A stretch of 50,878 bases of DNA, from contig JADGQB010000004.1 in NCBI GenBank assembly GCA_017882145.1, forward strand, positions 1 to 50,878. The letters are read 5' to 3'. This document shows, in pieces, positions 25,564 to 34,607 of the stretch (within the stretch, counting starts at the first letter, position 1; each line of letters starts with the position of its first letter). The position numbers were made by a program, and so were the translations under genes. Source of the stretch: Anaerolineales bacterium. GTDB taxonomy: Bacteria; Chloroflexota; Anaerolineae; Anaerolineales; Villigracilaceae. The notes under the pieces are model-generated. The model ran no database searches. It was not told the origin of the DNA and was given only the letters and a program-made list of their open reading frames with translations.

Positions 25564-26433
25564 ATGACTGAACCAACCGTACCACCCCGAAAGAAAATAA
25601 CCTTGCCGTACTTGTTCAAGAAAGTCGCGGATGCCAGTCCGATCACCTGGCTCACCTGCTATGATTACCCAACCGCCTATCTGCAGGAGCAGGCAGGTAT
25701 TGAGATGATCCTGGTTGGCGATAGCCTGGGTATGACCATGCTTGGGTATGACTCGACTCTGCCCGTGACGATGGATGATATGGTCCGGCATGCCCAGGCG
25801 GTCCGGCGAGGTGCTCCCACTGCATTTGTGGTTGGGGATATGCCGTACATGACCTATCAACCCAGCGTGGAGACCGCCATCCGCAACGCCGGCCGCTTTA
25901 TGTCCGAATGCGGTTGTGACGCTATCAAGTTGGAAGGTGGAATCGAACAGGCCGACAAGATCAAAGGCATTGTAAGCGCGGGTATCCCGGCCATTGGCCA
26001 TCTTGGGTTAACTCCCCAATCGGTTAGCGCTCTGGGAGGCTACCGCGTACAGGGCAAGAATGCGCTCCTGGCCAAGAAGATCATCGATAATGCCAAGGCA
26101 CTTGAACAGGCCGGGGCATTTGCAATCCTGCTCGAGATGGTTCCTGACCGGGTTTGTCAGATCATCACCGAGCGTGCCGAAGGTTGTATCATTATGAGCC
26201 TGGGATCAGGACCAAATGCTCATGGCCAATTGCTCATTTACCATGACATGTTCGGCCTCTATCCGAAGTTCAAGCCAAAGATGGCGAAAGTTTTCGGCAA
26301 CGCCGGTGAAGTGATCCTGAATGGTTTGAAGAACTACCATGACGAAGTGATCTCCAAGCAGTTCCCACAACCGGAAAATTGGTTCGGGATTCCGGATGAG
26401 GAATTTGAAGAACTGAAAAAGACGCTTTCATAA
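25564..26433 (+). CDS. panB: 3-methyl-2-oxobutanoate hydroxymethyltransferase (PanB) homologue, possibly a divergent paralogue
   Basis: 'TCYDYPTAYLQEQAGIEMILVGDSLGMTMLGYDSTLPVTMDDMVRHAQAVRRGAP', 'KLEGG', 'GHLGLTPQSVSALGGYRVQG'; C-terminal GIGAG replaced by SLGSG. Confidence 0.85.
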   Translation: MTEPTVPPRKKITLPYLFKKVADASPITWLTCYDYPTAYLQEQAGIEMILVGDSLGMTMLGYDSTLPVTMDDMVRHAQAVRRGAPTAFVVGDMPYMTYQPSVETAIRNAGRFMSECGCDAIKLEGGIEQADKIKGIVSAGIPAIGHLGLTPQSVSALGGYRVQGKNALLAKKIIDNAKALEQAGAFAILLEMVPDRVCQIITERAEGCIIMSLGSGPNAHGQLLIYHDMFGLYPKFKPKMAKVFGNAGEVILNGLKNYHDEVISKQFPQPENWFGIPDEEFEELKKTLS

Positions 26434-26443
26434 GGAGCTTTCC

Positions 26444-27706
26444 ATGACTGACCTGCGAAAACTGCTGGCAATACCCCAGGATCGTCTTGATTCCATTAAC
26501 TCCGTCCTGCTCGACCCCAATGAGAAAGTGATGGAGGATTTCCTGGCGGTTGTTGCCAAATACGGCACCCCGGAGGAAATTAACCGCCGTCATGCCGAAT
26601 CCCGTAAATTGTCCAATTTGCTAAAGAAAGTAGAAAGCAGTAGTCCTAACTATATCAAAGATCTGAACTGGTTGATGGAACAGCGCGATAAGGACGCCTT
26701 TATTCCCGTCGCAGATTACCGGCGTAATCTGCTCGGAGCCAGGGCTGAGAAATTGAAATTTAGTGATGAGTCCGCTGTCACACTTGAGGTCTCTGCTCTG
26801 CAGTACTTCCCGTGGATCCGTCCGATGTGCGAGCGCGCCATCCTGGATGGCTCACTCGTCCCAGGGCGTTTCATTGCTGTCCGGAATATGAAAGAATCCG
26901 AAGCGGATGGCGACCTACCGGCCATCGTCGCCGCCCTGGACATTATCGGTGCTTCTTTTGTCGAGACGCTCGATACAAAGGGCACGGATGGCTCGAATCC
27001 TCATTTGGGCGGACCGGCTACCATCACCGGTTATTTCGGCGGCATCGGCCAGCCGAACGACCATGCCCTGATGTGGCTGGATGAGTTCCTGTACTATTAC
27101 ACCAATTACGGCGTCCAACACGTTCTGAATTTTAACGCCGGGACGATCCTTTTGGGTTTCCTGCTCTATCGACTGGGCGTTAATATCCAGTTCAAGATAT
27201 CGGTCTTTTTCGGTTCAGATAATCCTTACCATGCCCTCTGGATCATGCTGGCAGCCAAGCTTTTCAGCCGTGAGGATGGCAGCAGTCCGTTGATTGGTTT
27301 TAACTGGGCAAACTCGATCAACAACCAGACCATGGAACTGACATCACAGTTCCGCAAGGCGCTTGGCTTCGAGGAGGTTGTCCGCTTCGAGCATCACATT
27401 ACTGAGACCTGGAAGAGCATTGTAATCCAGCCTTACGACCGCCGTTCCGAACTGGTTGAGGTGGCAGACCATGTGGCTAACATTTCCGCCAAGCATGAGG
27501 GTGGTGATCCTGAAGTCGAACAAACCCGGGCGCACCAGTCCGATATCCTGGATTACTTCCGTGAGAAGAAGGAAGTGATTGAAGCTGGTGATTGGGATGC
27601 CATGCAAATGAACTTCATGGACAAGGTCGACGCATGCAACCACTCTGCGCGCGCCTTGACCGAGGCTGGCTTGAGCTTCGTGGCAGCCAGGCACCTTCAT
27701 AAATAA
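26444..27706 (+). CDS. Protein of unknown function, 420 aa
   Basis: Long ORF 10 nt after panB-like stop, SD AAGGAG; no family I can assign with confidence. Confidence 0.85.
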   Translation: MTDLRKLLAIPQDRLDSINSVLLDPNEKVMEDFLAVVAKYGTPEEINRRHAESRKLSNLLKKVESSSPNYIKDLNWLMEQRDKDAFIPVADYRRNLLGARAEKLKFSDESAVTLEVSALQYFPWIRPMCERAILDGSLVPGRFIAVRNMKESEADGDLPAIVAALDIIGASFVETLDTKGTDGSNPHLGGPATITGYFGGIGQPNDHALMWLDEFLYYYTNYGVQHVLNFNAGTILLGFLLYRLGVNIQFKISVFFGSDNPYHALWIMLAAKLFSREDGSSPLIGFNWANSINNQTMELTSQFRKALGFEEVVRFEHHITETWKSIVIQPYDRRSELVEVADHVANISAKHEGGDPEVEQTRAHQSDILDYFREKKEVIEAGDWDAMQMNFMDKVDACNHSARALTEAGLSFVAARHLHK

Positions 27707-27727
27707 AGTCTCGTATTGGAGCTAACG

Positions 27728-28033
27728 ATGTACATCGTTCATGTACACATTCGCGTAAAGCCTGAATCCATTGAAGAATTCAAAGTCGTTTCGTTGGAGA
27801 ATGCGCAGAAAAGCATCCAAGAGCCGGGCATTGCCCGCTTTGATGTGCTCCAGCAAACGGACGATCCGACTCACTTTGAATTGATTGAGGTCTATCGCAC
27901 CCCTCAGGATCCGGCAAAACATAAAGAGACGGCTCATTACAACAAATGGCGTGAGCTTGCCGAACCGCTGCTGGCTGAAGCGCGTACACGCACTACCTAC
28001 ACCAACATCTTCCCTGCCAACCAGGATTGGTAG
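27728..28033 (+). CDS. Antibiotic biosynthesis monooxygenase (ABM) domain protein, LsrG-like
   Basis: 'MYIVHVHIRVKPESIEEFKVVSLENAQKSIQEPGIARFDVLQQTDDPTHFELIEVYRTPQDPAKHKETAHYNKW'. Confidence 0.85.
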   Translation: MYIVHVHIRVKPESIEEFKVVSLENAQKSIQEPGIARFDVLQQTDDPTHFELIEVYRTPQDPAKHKETAHYNKWRELAEPLLAEARTRTTYTNIFPANQDW

Positions 28034-29185
28034 ATGCAGTTCGAGTTTGCCACTGCCAACCGTATCCTGTTTGGACCGGGAACTGCCGCTCAAATTCCCA
28101 ACCTGGCCGCCAGGTTGGGACAGCGTGTTTTCGTTGTGACCGGTTCAAAGGAGCGCTCTTCGACTCTGGTTGATGGATTGTTGGCATCAGGTTTGTCTGT
28201 TGATTTATTTGAAGTAAATGGTGAGCCGGATTTGGATTGTGTGTTAATGGCTACACGCAATTCACGCAAATTTGGCACGCAGGTTGTTCTTGGATTCGGG
28301 GGTGGGGCCGTTCTGGATGTTGGCAAAGCTGTCGCTGCCTTACTGACCAACTCCGGCGACCTGCCCGATTACCTTGAAGTGGTTGGCGCCGGGCGTGCGC
28401 TGGAAAAGCCTTCACTCCCCTATGTTGCCGTTCCAACTACCGCCGGAACCGGGTCTGAGGTGACTCGCAATGCGGTTATCGCGGTGCCAGAGAAACGCGT
28501 TAAAGTCAGCTTGCGCAGCCCTTTCATGCTGCCGACTTATGCGATTGTTGATCCGGAATTAACTGTTAGCTTGCCACCGACAGTGACCGCCTCCACCGGA
28601 ATGGATGCGCTGACCCAACTCATCGAGCCATTTGTCTGCAGCACCCCTACTCCGCTGACAGATGCCATTTGCCGGGACGGAATTGGCCGGGCAGCCCGTT
28701 CGCTTGGCAAAGCTTATGAAAATGGAGCGGATGTCGCTGCCAGGCAGGAAATGGCTCTCGCCAGCCTTTACGGAGGAATGGCCTTGGCAAATGCCCGCCT
28801 GGGTGCCGTGCATGGGTTGGCAGGCCCGATTGGAGGAATGTCACACGGCCCGCATGGGGCGATCTGTGCCCGTTTATTACCCTTAGTGATTGAAACCAAC
28901 CTCCACGCACTGCGCACTCGCCAACCGGGCTTACCTGCTATCGAGCGTTATAAAGAAGTTGCCCGGATCCTGACCGGAAACGGAAACGCCCAGGCCGAAG
29001 ATGCGATTTTCTGGGTGAGGCAGCTTAGCGAAGTGCTCAATATTCGCCCACTGTCAGAATATGGATTGGCATTGGGTGATTTTCCAGCCCTGGTGGAGCA
29101 ATCCCAAAAAGCCAGCAGCATGAAGGGCAATCCGATATCACTTACAGATGCCGAACTGCTTAGCATCCTTACACAAGCCGCCTAA
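28034..29185 (+). CDS. Iron-containing alcohol dehydrogenase family protein
   Basis: 'GFGGGAVLDVGKAVAAL', 'VPTTAGTGSEVTRNAVI', 'TGMDALTQLIEPFV', 'GAVHGLAGPIGG', 'PHGAICARLLP'; starts directly at the end of the ABM gene. Confidence 0.9.
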   Translation: MQFEFATANRILFGPGTAAQIPNLAARLGQRVFVVTGSKERSSTLVDGLLASGLSVDLFEVNGEPDLDCVLMATRNSRKFGTQVVLGFGGGAVLDVGKAVAALLTNSGDLPDYLEVVGAGRALEKPSLPYVAVPTTAGTGSEVTRNAVIAVPEKRVKVSLRSPFMLPTYAIVDPELTVSLPPTVTASTGMDALTQLIEPFVCSTPTPLTDAICRDGIGRAARSLGKAYENGADVAARQEMALASLYGGMALANARLGAVHGLAGPIGGMSHGPHGAICARLLPLVIETNLHALRTRQPGLPAIERYKEVARILTGNGNAQAEDAIFWVRQLSEVLNIRPLSEYGLALGDFPALVEQSQKASSMKGNPISLTDAELLSILTQAA

Positions 29186-29220
29186 AATGTTTGTTACATC
29201 CGGAATCGATTTCGAAAAAA

Positions 29221-29257
29221 ATCCCCCGCCGGTACTTACTAACAGCGGGAGATTTTT
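29221..29257. terminator. Terminator between convergent genes
   Basis: ATCCCCCGC...GCGGGAGAT (one mismatch) then TTTTTG. Confidence 0.65.
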
Positions 29258-29260
29258 GTA

Positions 29261-30013
29261 TTACAAATCCTGATATTTCGAGTCGTCAATTTCCTTCCGA
29301 ACTTCTTCCTCTTCATGAATCCCGCTGGACTGTTGGGGTTTCCCCCATTCCAATTCCAGCTTTTCAGCTTCACGTAATTTGCTGATCGATTCTACCCGTA
29401 CCATGCTCCACTTACCGCAGTACGGACAAGGAGCGAATTTGGATATCCCCAGGTGCATACTGAAAAAAGGCAGGGCAAACGGTCTATGACATTTGGGGCA
29501 GATTCCTCCGCCGCCTGCGCCGTAATTCCGCTCTGCCCCCAGGGCTGTACTCGTGCGTTTGTTACGAGTGGCAAGAAACGGCACAAGCGTCGACAGCAGG
29601 ATGGCCAGCACAATGACTCCCAAAACTGGCAGGATGATCTTCGCCGAAGATTGTTTCGGTACGAAGTTCGCAGTAATAATATTGGAACGATATTCCTGCC
29701 CACCGGTGGAATGTCCAACCGCATAAAGTTTATGGATGCCTAAGGGATAATTATCAGTGGTAAATTGCAGATTAAACGGCGATTGTGTCACGCCACCGAT
29801 TTTCGTCTCATCAATATAGTAATCCACGCTAGCCAGATCCGCCGGTCCAGTCACCCGCATCGAGAATAAGCCTTCGATATCACCATTTAAACCGCCGTAG
29901 CCCCAATCTCGCGACATCTTGAGTGATAATTGTTCTGTCTGGGCAATGGCTGTGGAAACAACGACCAGGCTGAAGAATATTGCAGCCAGGAATGCCAATC
30001 GAATTTTCTTCAT
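29261..30013 (-). CDS. Single-pass membrane protein: signal peptide, extracytoplasmic Ig-like domain, TM, cytoplasmic zinc ribbon
   Basis: N-terminal signal; 'SPFNLQFTTDNYPLGIHKLYAVGHSTGGQEYRSN'; TM 'IILPVLGVIVLAILLSTLVPFLA'; CPKC...CPYC pair. Confidence 0.65.
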   Translation of the reverse strand: MKKIRLAFLAAIFFSLVVVSTAIAQTEQLSLKMSRDWGYGGLNGDIEGLFSMRVTGPADLASVDYYIDETKIGGVTQSPFNLQFTTDNYPLGIHKLYAVGHSTGGQEYRSNIITANFVPKQSSAKIILPVLGVIVLAILLSTLVPFLATRNKRTSTALGAERNYGAGGGGICPKCHRPFALPFFSMHLGISKFAPCPYCGKWSMVRVESISKLREAEKLELEWGKPQQSSGIHEEEEVRKEIDDSKYQDL

Positions 30014-30017
30014 CTTC

Positions 30018-30818
30018 TCACTTCCATCTCGTTAGGATTTGTTCGCGTTGGAAAACGCGCGTCGCCAGGTAGACCATCAATACATCCAACGCCAGCATAA
30101 CCACTGCGACGATTGAAATAATTTGTTTGTTCAAAACGAACAGGCCGGCTACCTGGCCGAAGAAACCTCCCAATACCGGCAGGATAATGATCATCGATAT
30201 CTGTTCCGCTACGCGTGGATCATTAACCCGTGAGGAAATCATCAACGAAAAGACAACCGCCAGGAGCGCCAATAATGGACCCACCAGGAAAATGGCAATC
30301 AGCCAGCGCGCGTCCAATAAAGCTGATAGCAGCACCTTATTGGCGACGATCATCCAGGACCCCAAAGCAAAAATTCCAAAAGCCGCGTATGTCGCCAGGA
30401 TCGCTGGAATTACAGCCGCCAGGCATTTCCCAATCAGAAGTTCTGCCGTGGTAATCGGTGTTGCCAGGAGCGGCTCCAGACTGCGCGTCGTTTTCTCACC
30501 GACGATGGAATAGGCTGCTATGGTCACTGGGATCGCCACCGGCACGAGCATGAAAAGCATCATGAATTCACTAACCATGAAAACCTGGAAACAATCCGAT
30601 CCGCTCAAGCCACTCGGGCACATGGATTGGGTCACTCCGGAGGGTAATTGGTTGTTTATTGCATTGCTGGTTCCTGAGACTGTCCCGCGCGTGCTGTAGA
30701 TGATCCCAAGAGGGATGGCAGTCATCAGGAGCGGCAGGAATGCCACAGTAAAGATCACCATACGGTTTCTAAAAACCTCGGCCCATTCTTTTCGGATAAT
30801 TGTCTTGATCTTATTCAT
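30018..30818 (-). CDS. ABC transporter permease (ABC-2 type)
   Basis: 'IRKEWAEVFRNRMVIFTVAFLPLLMTAIPLG', 'GEKTTRSLEPLLATPITTAELLIGKCLA'. Confidence 0.9.
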   Translation of the reverse strand: MNKIKTIIRKEWAEVFRNRMVIFTVAFLPLLMTAIPLGIIYSTRGTVSGTSNAINNQLPSGVTQSMCPSGLSGSDCFQVFMVSEFMMLFMLVPVAIPVTIAAYSIVGEKTTRSLEPLLATPITTAELLIGKCLAAVIPAILATYAAFGIFALGSWMIVANKVLLSALLDARWLIAIFLVGPLLALLAVVFSLMISSRVNDPRVAEQISMIIILPVLGGFFGQVAGLFVLNKQIISIVAVVMLALDVLMVYLATRVFQREQILTRWK

Positions 30819-30824
30819 AGTACC

Positions 30825-31733
30825 TCAGGCACTTTTGACTAGCTGGAGATAAACATCTTCCAACGAATGGCGTAACTCGCCGACAAATTGAATGTCCGCA
30901 CCGGCCGCTACCAACACCCGGGTTACCTCGGGATTGCACTTCTCGGGATCGTCCAGGGTAATTACCAACTTATTCTCAACCACCTTGACATCACGCACAA
31001 ATGCCAGCTTGCGGACATATTCCGCCATCCCATCATCTGCGACACGTAAATGGAATATCACTTTCCGTCCAAAGACAGATGAACGCAGCTTGGCAGGTGT
31101 ATCCACTACCAATAAGCGGGTTTTGAATACGCCCACCCTGTCGCATAAGTGGTCTGCTTCATCCAGGTTGTGGGTGCACAGGAATATCGTCCGACCTTGC
31201 TTTTTTAGTTCGATTATGAACTCACGCACAAGATGAGCGCTTTCCGGGTCCAACCCGGCGGTTGGTTCATCCAGAAATAGGATGCGCGGTTCATGGAGCA
31301 GAGCACGCGCGATCGCAAGTTTTTGTTTCATTCCCTTGGAAAAAGTCCCGGCTGCGTCGAAGCGCCGCTCCCACAAACCAAGCATCTTAAGATATTTCTC
31401 AATTTGGCCGGGTACATCTTTGACTTCACACAGTTCGGCAAAGATGCGCAAATTATATTCGGCGGAAAGGTTGTCATACATCCCAGGTGTCTCAGTCAGT
31501 ACGCCTACCGTTCGCCGGATATCGGTATCCTGCCTGCCCAGGATGAAACCAGCCACCTTGGCAGTGCCTTGTGTAGGAGCAATGAGACTGGCTAGCATTC
31601 GGACCGTAGTGGTCTTCCCTGCGCCATTCGGGCCAAGGAAACCAAACACCTCTCCCTCAGCCACATCCAGACTGAGGTCGTCTACGGCCAGGGTTTCTTT
31701 GAAGCGCTTTGTCAGGTTTTCAGCATGGATCAT
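30825..31733 (-). CDS. ABC transporter ATP-binding protein
   Basis: Walker A GPNGAGKTTT, signature FSKGMKQKLAIA, Walker B ILFLDEPTAGLDP. Confidence 0.93.
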   Translation of the reverse strand: MIHAENLTKRFKETLAVDDLSLDVAEGEVFGFLGPNGAGKTTTVRMLASLIAPTQGTAKVAGFILGRQDTDIRRTVGVLTETPGMYDNLSAEYNLRIFAELCEVKDVPGQIEKYLKMLGLWERRFDAAGTFSKGMKQKLAIARALLHEPRILFLDEPTAGLDPESAHLVREFIIELKKQGRTIFLCTHNLDEADHLCDRVGVFKTRLLVVDTPAKLRSSVFGRKVIFHLRVADDGMAEYVRKLAFVRDVKVVENKLVITLDDPEKCNPEVTRVLVAAGADIQFVGELRHSLEDVYLQLVKSA

Positions 31734-31735
31734 AT

Positions 31736-32599
31736 TTATTGGTACCTTGTTTTTTCGAGATTTTCCGGAGTCTCCTCCAACGGCACAAGCGGAGGTGTGA
31801 ATGTCTCCGGCGCGCCAGGCAAATTTTCTTCGTGAGGCTCAGGCTGGCGCAATAGGAAGATGATAACTACGCTCAATATCGCAAACAGGCCGAGCACGCC
31901 TTCCAGGCCAATCGGGCTGATATATCTTATACCAAATACCGCCACCGCGTCCAGCAAGGTATGGTACCCGATTGCCGCGAACAGCCACCCGATATTTCTC
32001 CGGGTGAAGGCCTGCATGACCATAACAGCCATGGCTATCTGGCATGGAATGGTAAAAAAGCGTTCCAGTGCACCCAGCATTGCGGCATACCAGGTTGTGG
32101 ACCAATAGGCATGTACTTGTTGTTGTGCGGCTGCAAGTTGATTGGGAGGAAAGAGCCTGGGCAGATCGGCATTTCGGATGGTAGCCAATTGCAGAAATGT
32201 ATAAAACACCAATACGCCAAGAATAATCGCCTCGGCGCCGCCATGCCCGGCACCGAACAAAACCCCTTTCCGCCAGGAACGAGCATCCTTTAACCAATAC
32301 CGGAGTATCAGGTAGCGAGCCCCCTCTTCAAAGACTCCCGCGCTCAGTCCAAGAAATAACGCATTGAATATCAATTGGGCAGTCGGACTCCAGGCAACCA
32401 TACCGGTCTGGTTTAGAAGCTTGCTCACCACCTGATTAAACGGGATATGGCCGATTTGCGACAAGATGAACGTGGCTGTCCCGATCCACCAGATCCTTCC
32501 ACCGAGTTTCCAACGGCGTGTTAGAAAGATAGCCAATCCAACTGGCATGGCAATCATCAAGAGCCCATTAAGCAGATGGGCGACGAATAAAATATCCAT
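31736..32599 (-). CDS. YhfC-like glutamic-type intramembrane protease
   Basis: Multi-TM; 'GVFEEGARYLILRYWLKDARSWRKGVLFGAGHGGAEAIILG' and 'AIGYHTLLDA'. Confidence 0.8.
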   Translation of the reverse strand: MDILFVAHLLNGLLMIAMPVGLAIFLTRRWKLGGRIWWIGTATFILSQIGHIPFNQVVSKLLNQTGMVAWSPTAQLIFNALFLGLSAGVFEEGARYLILRYWLKDARSWRKGVLFGAGHGGAEAIILGVLVFYTFLQLATIRNADLPRLFPPNQLAAAQQQVHAYWSTTWYAAMLGALERFFTIPCQIAMAVMVMQAFTRRNIGWLFAAIGYHTLLDAVAVFGIRYISPIGLEGVLGLFAILSVVIIFLLRQPEPHEENLPGAPETFTPPLVPLEETPENLEKTRYQ

Positions 32600-32663
32600 A
32601 TCTCTATCTACGCTCCAGAGTCAACAAGGTTTTCAATGTGAGTTCGATTTAGTCCACTTTTCT

Positions 32664-33473
32664 TTATGAAATGGGCTGCCCCGAAGCATCCGCCGAAAAA
32701 CTATCAGCTGCCTTCGGGTGTCGTAAAGCCAGTATGATCAGGAGACTAATGATGGCGAAAAAGCCCTGGACCGTATACATCAAGACTTCGTTCGATAAGT
32801 TCACAGTGATGACACGCGCTGCCTCCACCAGGGTATGGAAACCTATCGCAAGCGGTACCCAATACCATTGCTTACGAACAAAAGCCTGCAAAACCATCAC
32901 CGCCAGGCAGATCTCGATCGAGAGCATGAATAATTGGCCAAGTGCTTCCCGGAATGTGGCATACCAGGGGGCCGACCAAAACGCGGATAACTGCGCTTGT
33001 AGAATTTGCACCTGGTCCGCCGGCACAAGGGTGGATAGGTCCTGGTTGCGGATCATTGCCATATTAACGAAATTATAAATCACCAAAAAAGCCAGGAAGA
33101 TCGAGGCAGCTCCGCCTGATCCTGTCCCAAGCAGAAGGCCGCTTTCAAAGCTGCGGGCATCCTTCGTCCACCAGCGGAACATGGAATAGCGTAGTAGTTC
33201 TTCAAATATACCTGCGCACAGGCCGAGCACCAATCCTCCGAATAGCAAAACCTCTATGGATGGCAGTTTCCCCGAGAAGCTCAGGTTGTTTAGGAATGGA
33301 TTTACCAAATAATTTTCCAAAGGGATCAAAAAAATTTGAGACAAAATATAAACAACTGCGCCGATCCACCACCACCTGCCCTCTAGGTAGAATTTTCGAA
33401 CCAGGAAGATACCCAGGGCAATGGGCATGGCAAACAGGAGCAGGATATTAAGCGTGTATGTCAAATACAACAT
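32664..33473 (-). CDS. YhfC-like paralogue with degenerate catalytic motif (candidate pseudoprotease)
   Basis: Aligns with the neighbour: 'GIFEELLRYSMFRWWTKDARSFESGLLLGTGSGGAASIFLA', 'AIGFHTLVEA'; H119 to S and E123 to A. Confidence 0.75.
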   Translation of the reverse strand: MLYLTYTLNILLLFAMPIALGIFLVRKFYLEGRWWWIGAVVYILSQIFLIPLENYLVNPFLNNLSFSGKLPSIEVLLFGGLVLGLCAGIFEELLRYSMFRWWTKDARSFESGLLLGTGSGGAASIFLAFLVIYNFVNMAMIRNQDLSTLVPADQVQILQAQLSAFWSAPWYATFREALGQLFMLSIEICLAVMVLQAFVRKQWYWVPLAIGFHTLVEAARVITVNLSNEVLMYTVQGFFAIISLLIILALRHPKAADSFSADASGQPIS

Positions 33474-33595
33474 AATTATATTTACCTCAAATTCTTTGCG
33501 TCTTCCAGGGTCAGAGCTGCCCTATCCATGCTTCCCGGGACAATCTCATCCCTCCCTACAGTCATGCTGGCGAGTCTATCCATTATAATATCAAC

Positions 33596-34561
33596 ATGCC
33601 GAAAAACATAAAGGCAATCTGCGCGCTCATTTTCCTGGTGTTAACTTTTTCCATTCCGCAAGCCGCTCAAGCCGAAACTTCCGCTAAATCCCCCACTTTG
33701 TCAACTGGATCCGAACTGATTAACGCCGTAAACGCACTGCGCGCCAGTCATGGTCTCGCTCCTTACCAGGTCAATTCCATATTGATGAGTGTCGCCCAGG
33801 CGCAAGCCGACTACCTGATTTCGATCGGTACCATGACGCATACAGGCCCCGACGGATCCCGTCCATTTCAACGCGCCCTGGCTGCCGGTTACCTTGTAGG
33901 AGGTGATTTAACACAGGGTGGTTTCTTCTCAGAAAACATCACCGGCGGAGTAGGCCAAACTGCCGAGGAAGCCGTTCAACAGTGGATGGGCGATGATCCG
34001 CACATGAACACCATGCTCTCCGGGGTACTGCAAGATGCCGGTGGAGGCGTCGGGGTATCCGGGAACACCTTCTATTACGTTTTGGATGTCGGTGCCGCCA
34101 CTGGTGGAACGCCGGTAGCCTACACGCCTCCCGCACCGCCAGTACCATTTACACCCACGATTGTGCCAAACACACCCAATGCGGACGGCTCCATCGTTCA
34201 TGTTACTCAGCGTGGGGATACGCTCGGCTCACTCAGCATGGCCTACAACGTCCCTTTGGCGGATATCCTTAAATTGAATAACCTGACGCTTAAATCAACC
34301 ATCTATGTGGGTCAAAAGATTAATATCCGAGCAGCGTTTACACCCACTCCGACACAGCCGACTTCCACCCCGACAATCCCACCTACGAATACCCCTTTAC
34401 CCACAACCACCCCCACATTCACCGCGACCAGCATTCCGCCCACACCTACGCCTTCACCGGGTCTGCCAGTATCTGCGGCCGGCGGAGCCGTCGCTGCAAT
34501 TGTCGTTTCTGCTCTGCTGCTGGCCGGTTTGATCGCCTTGCTCGGCCGGCGACGAACTTAA
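33596..34561 (+). CDS. CAP/SCP-domain secreted protein with LysM and C-terminal membrane anchor
   Basis: Signal peptide; CAP 'ELINAVNALRASHGLAPYQVNSILMSVAQAQADYLISIGTMTHTGPDG'; LysM 'VTQRGDTLGSLSMAYNVPLADILKLNNL'; Thr/Pro linker; C-terminal TM plus RRR. Confidence 0.88.
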   Translation: MPKNIKAICALIFLVLTFSIPQAAQAETSAKSPTLSTGSELINAVNALRASHGLAPYQVNSILMSVAQAQADYLISIGTMTHTGPDGSRPFQRALAAGYLVGGDLTQGGFFSENITGGVGQTAEEAVQQWMGDDPHMNTMLSGVLQDAGGGVGVSGNTFYYVLDVGAATGGTPVAYTPPAPPVPFTPTIVPNTPNADGSIVHVTQRGDTLGSLSMAYNVPLADILKLNNLTLKSTIYVGQKINIRAAFTPTPTQPTSTPTIPPTNTPLPTTTPTFTATSIPPTPTPSPGLPVSAAGGAVAAIVVSALLLAGLIALLGRRRT

Positions 34562-34571
34562 TCCCTTAAAT

Positions 34572-34605
34572 AAAAAGCTGACGCCTTATCTGCGTCAGCT
34601 TTTTT
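34572..34605. terminator. Bidirectional intrinsic terminator
   Basis: AAAAAGCTGACGC-CTTATCT-GCGTCAGCTTTTTT. Confidence 0.9.
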
Positions 34606-34607
34606 AT

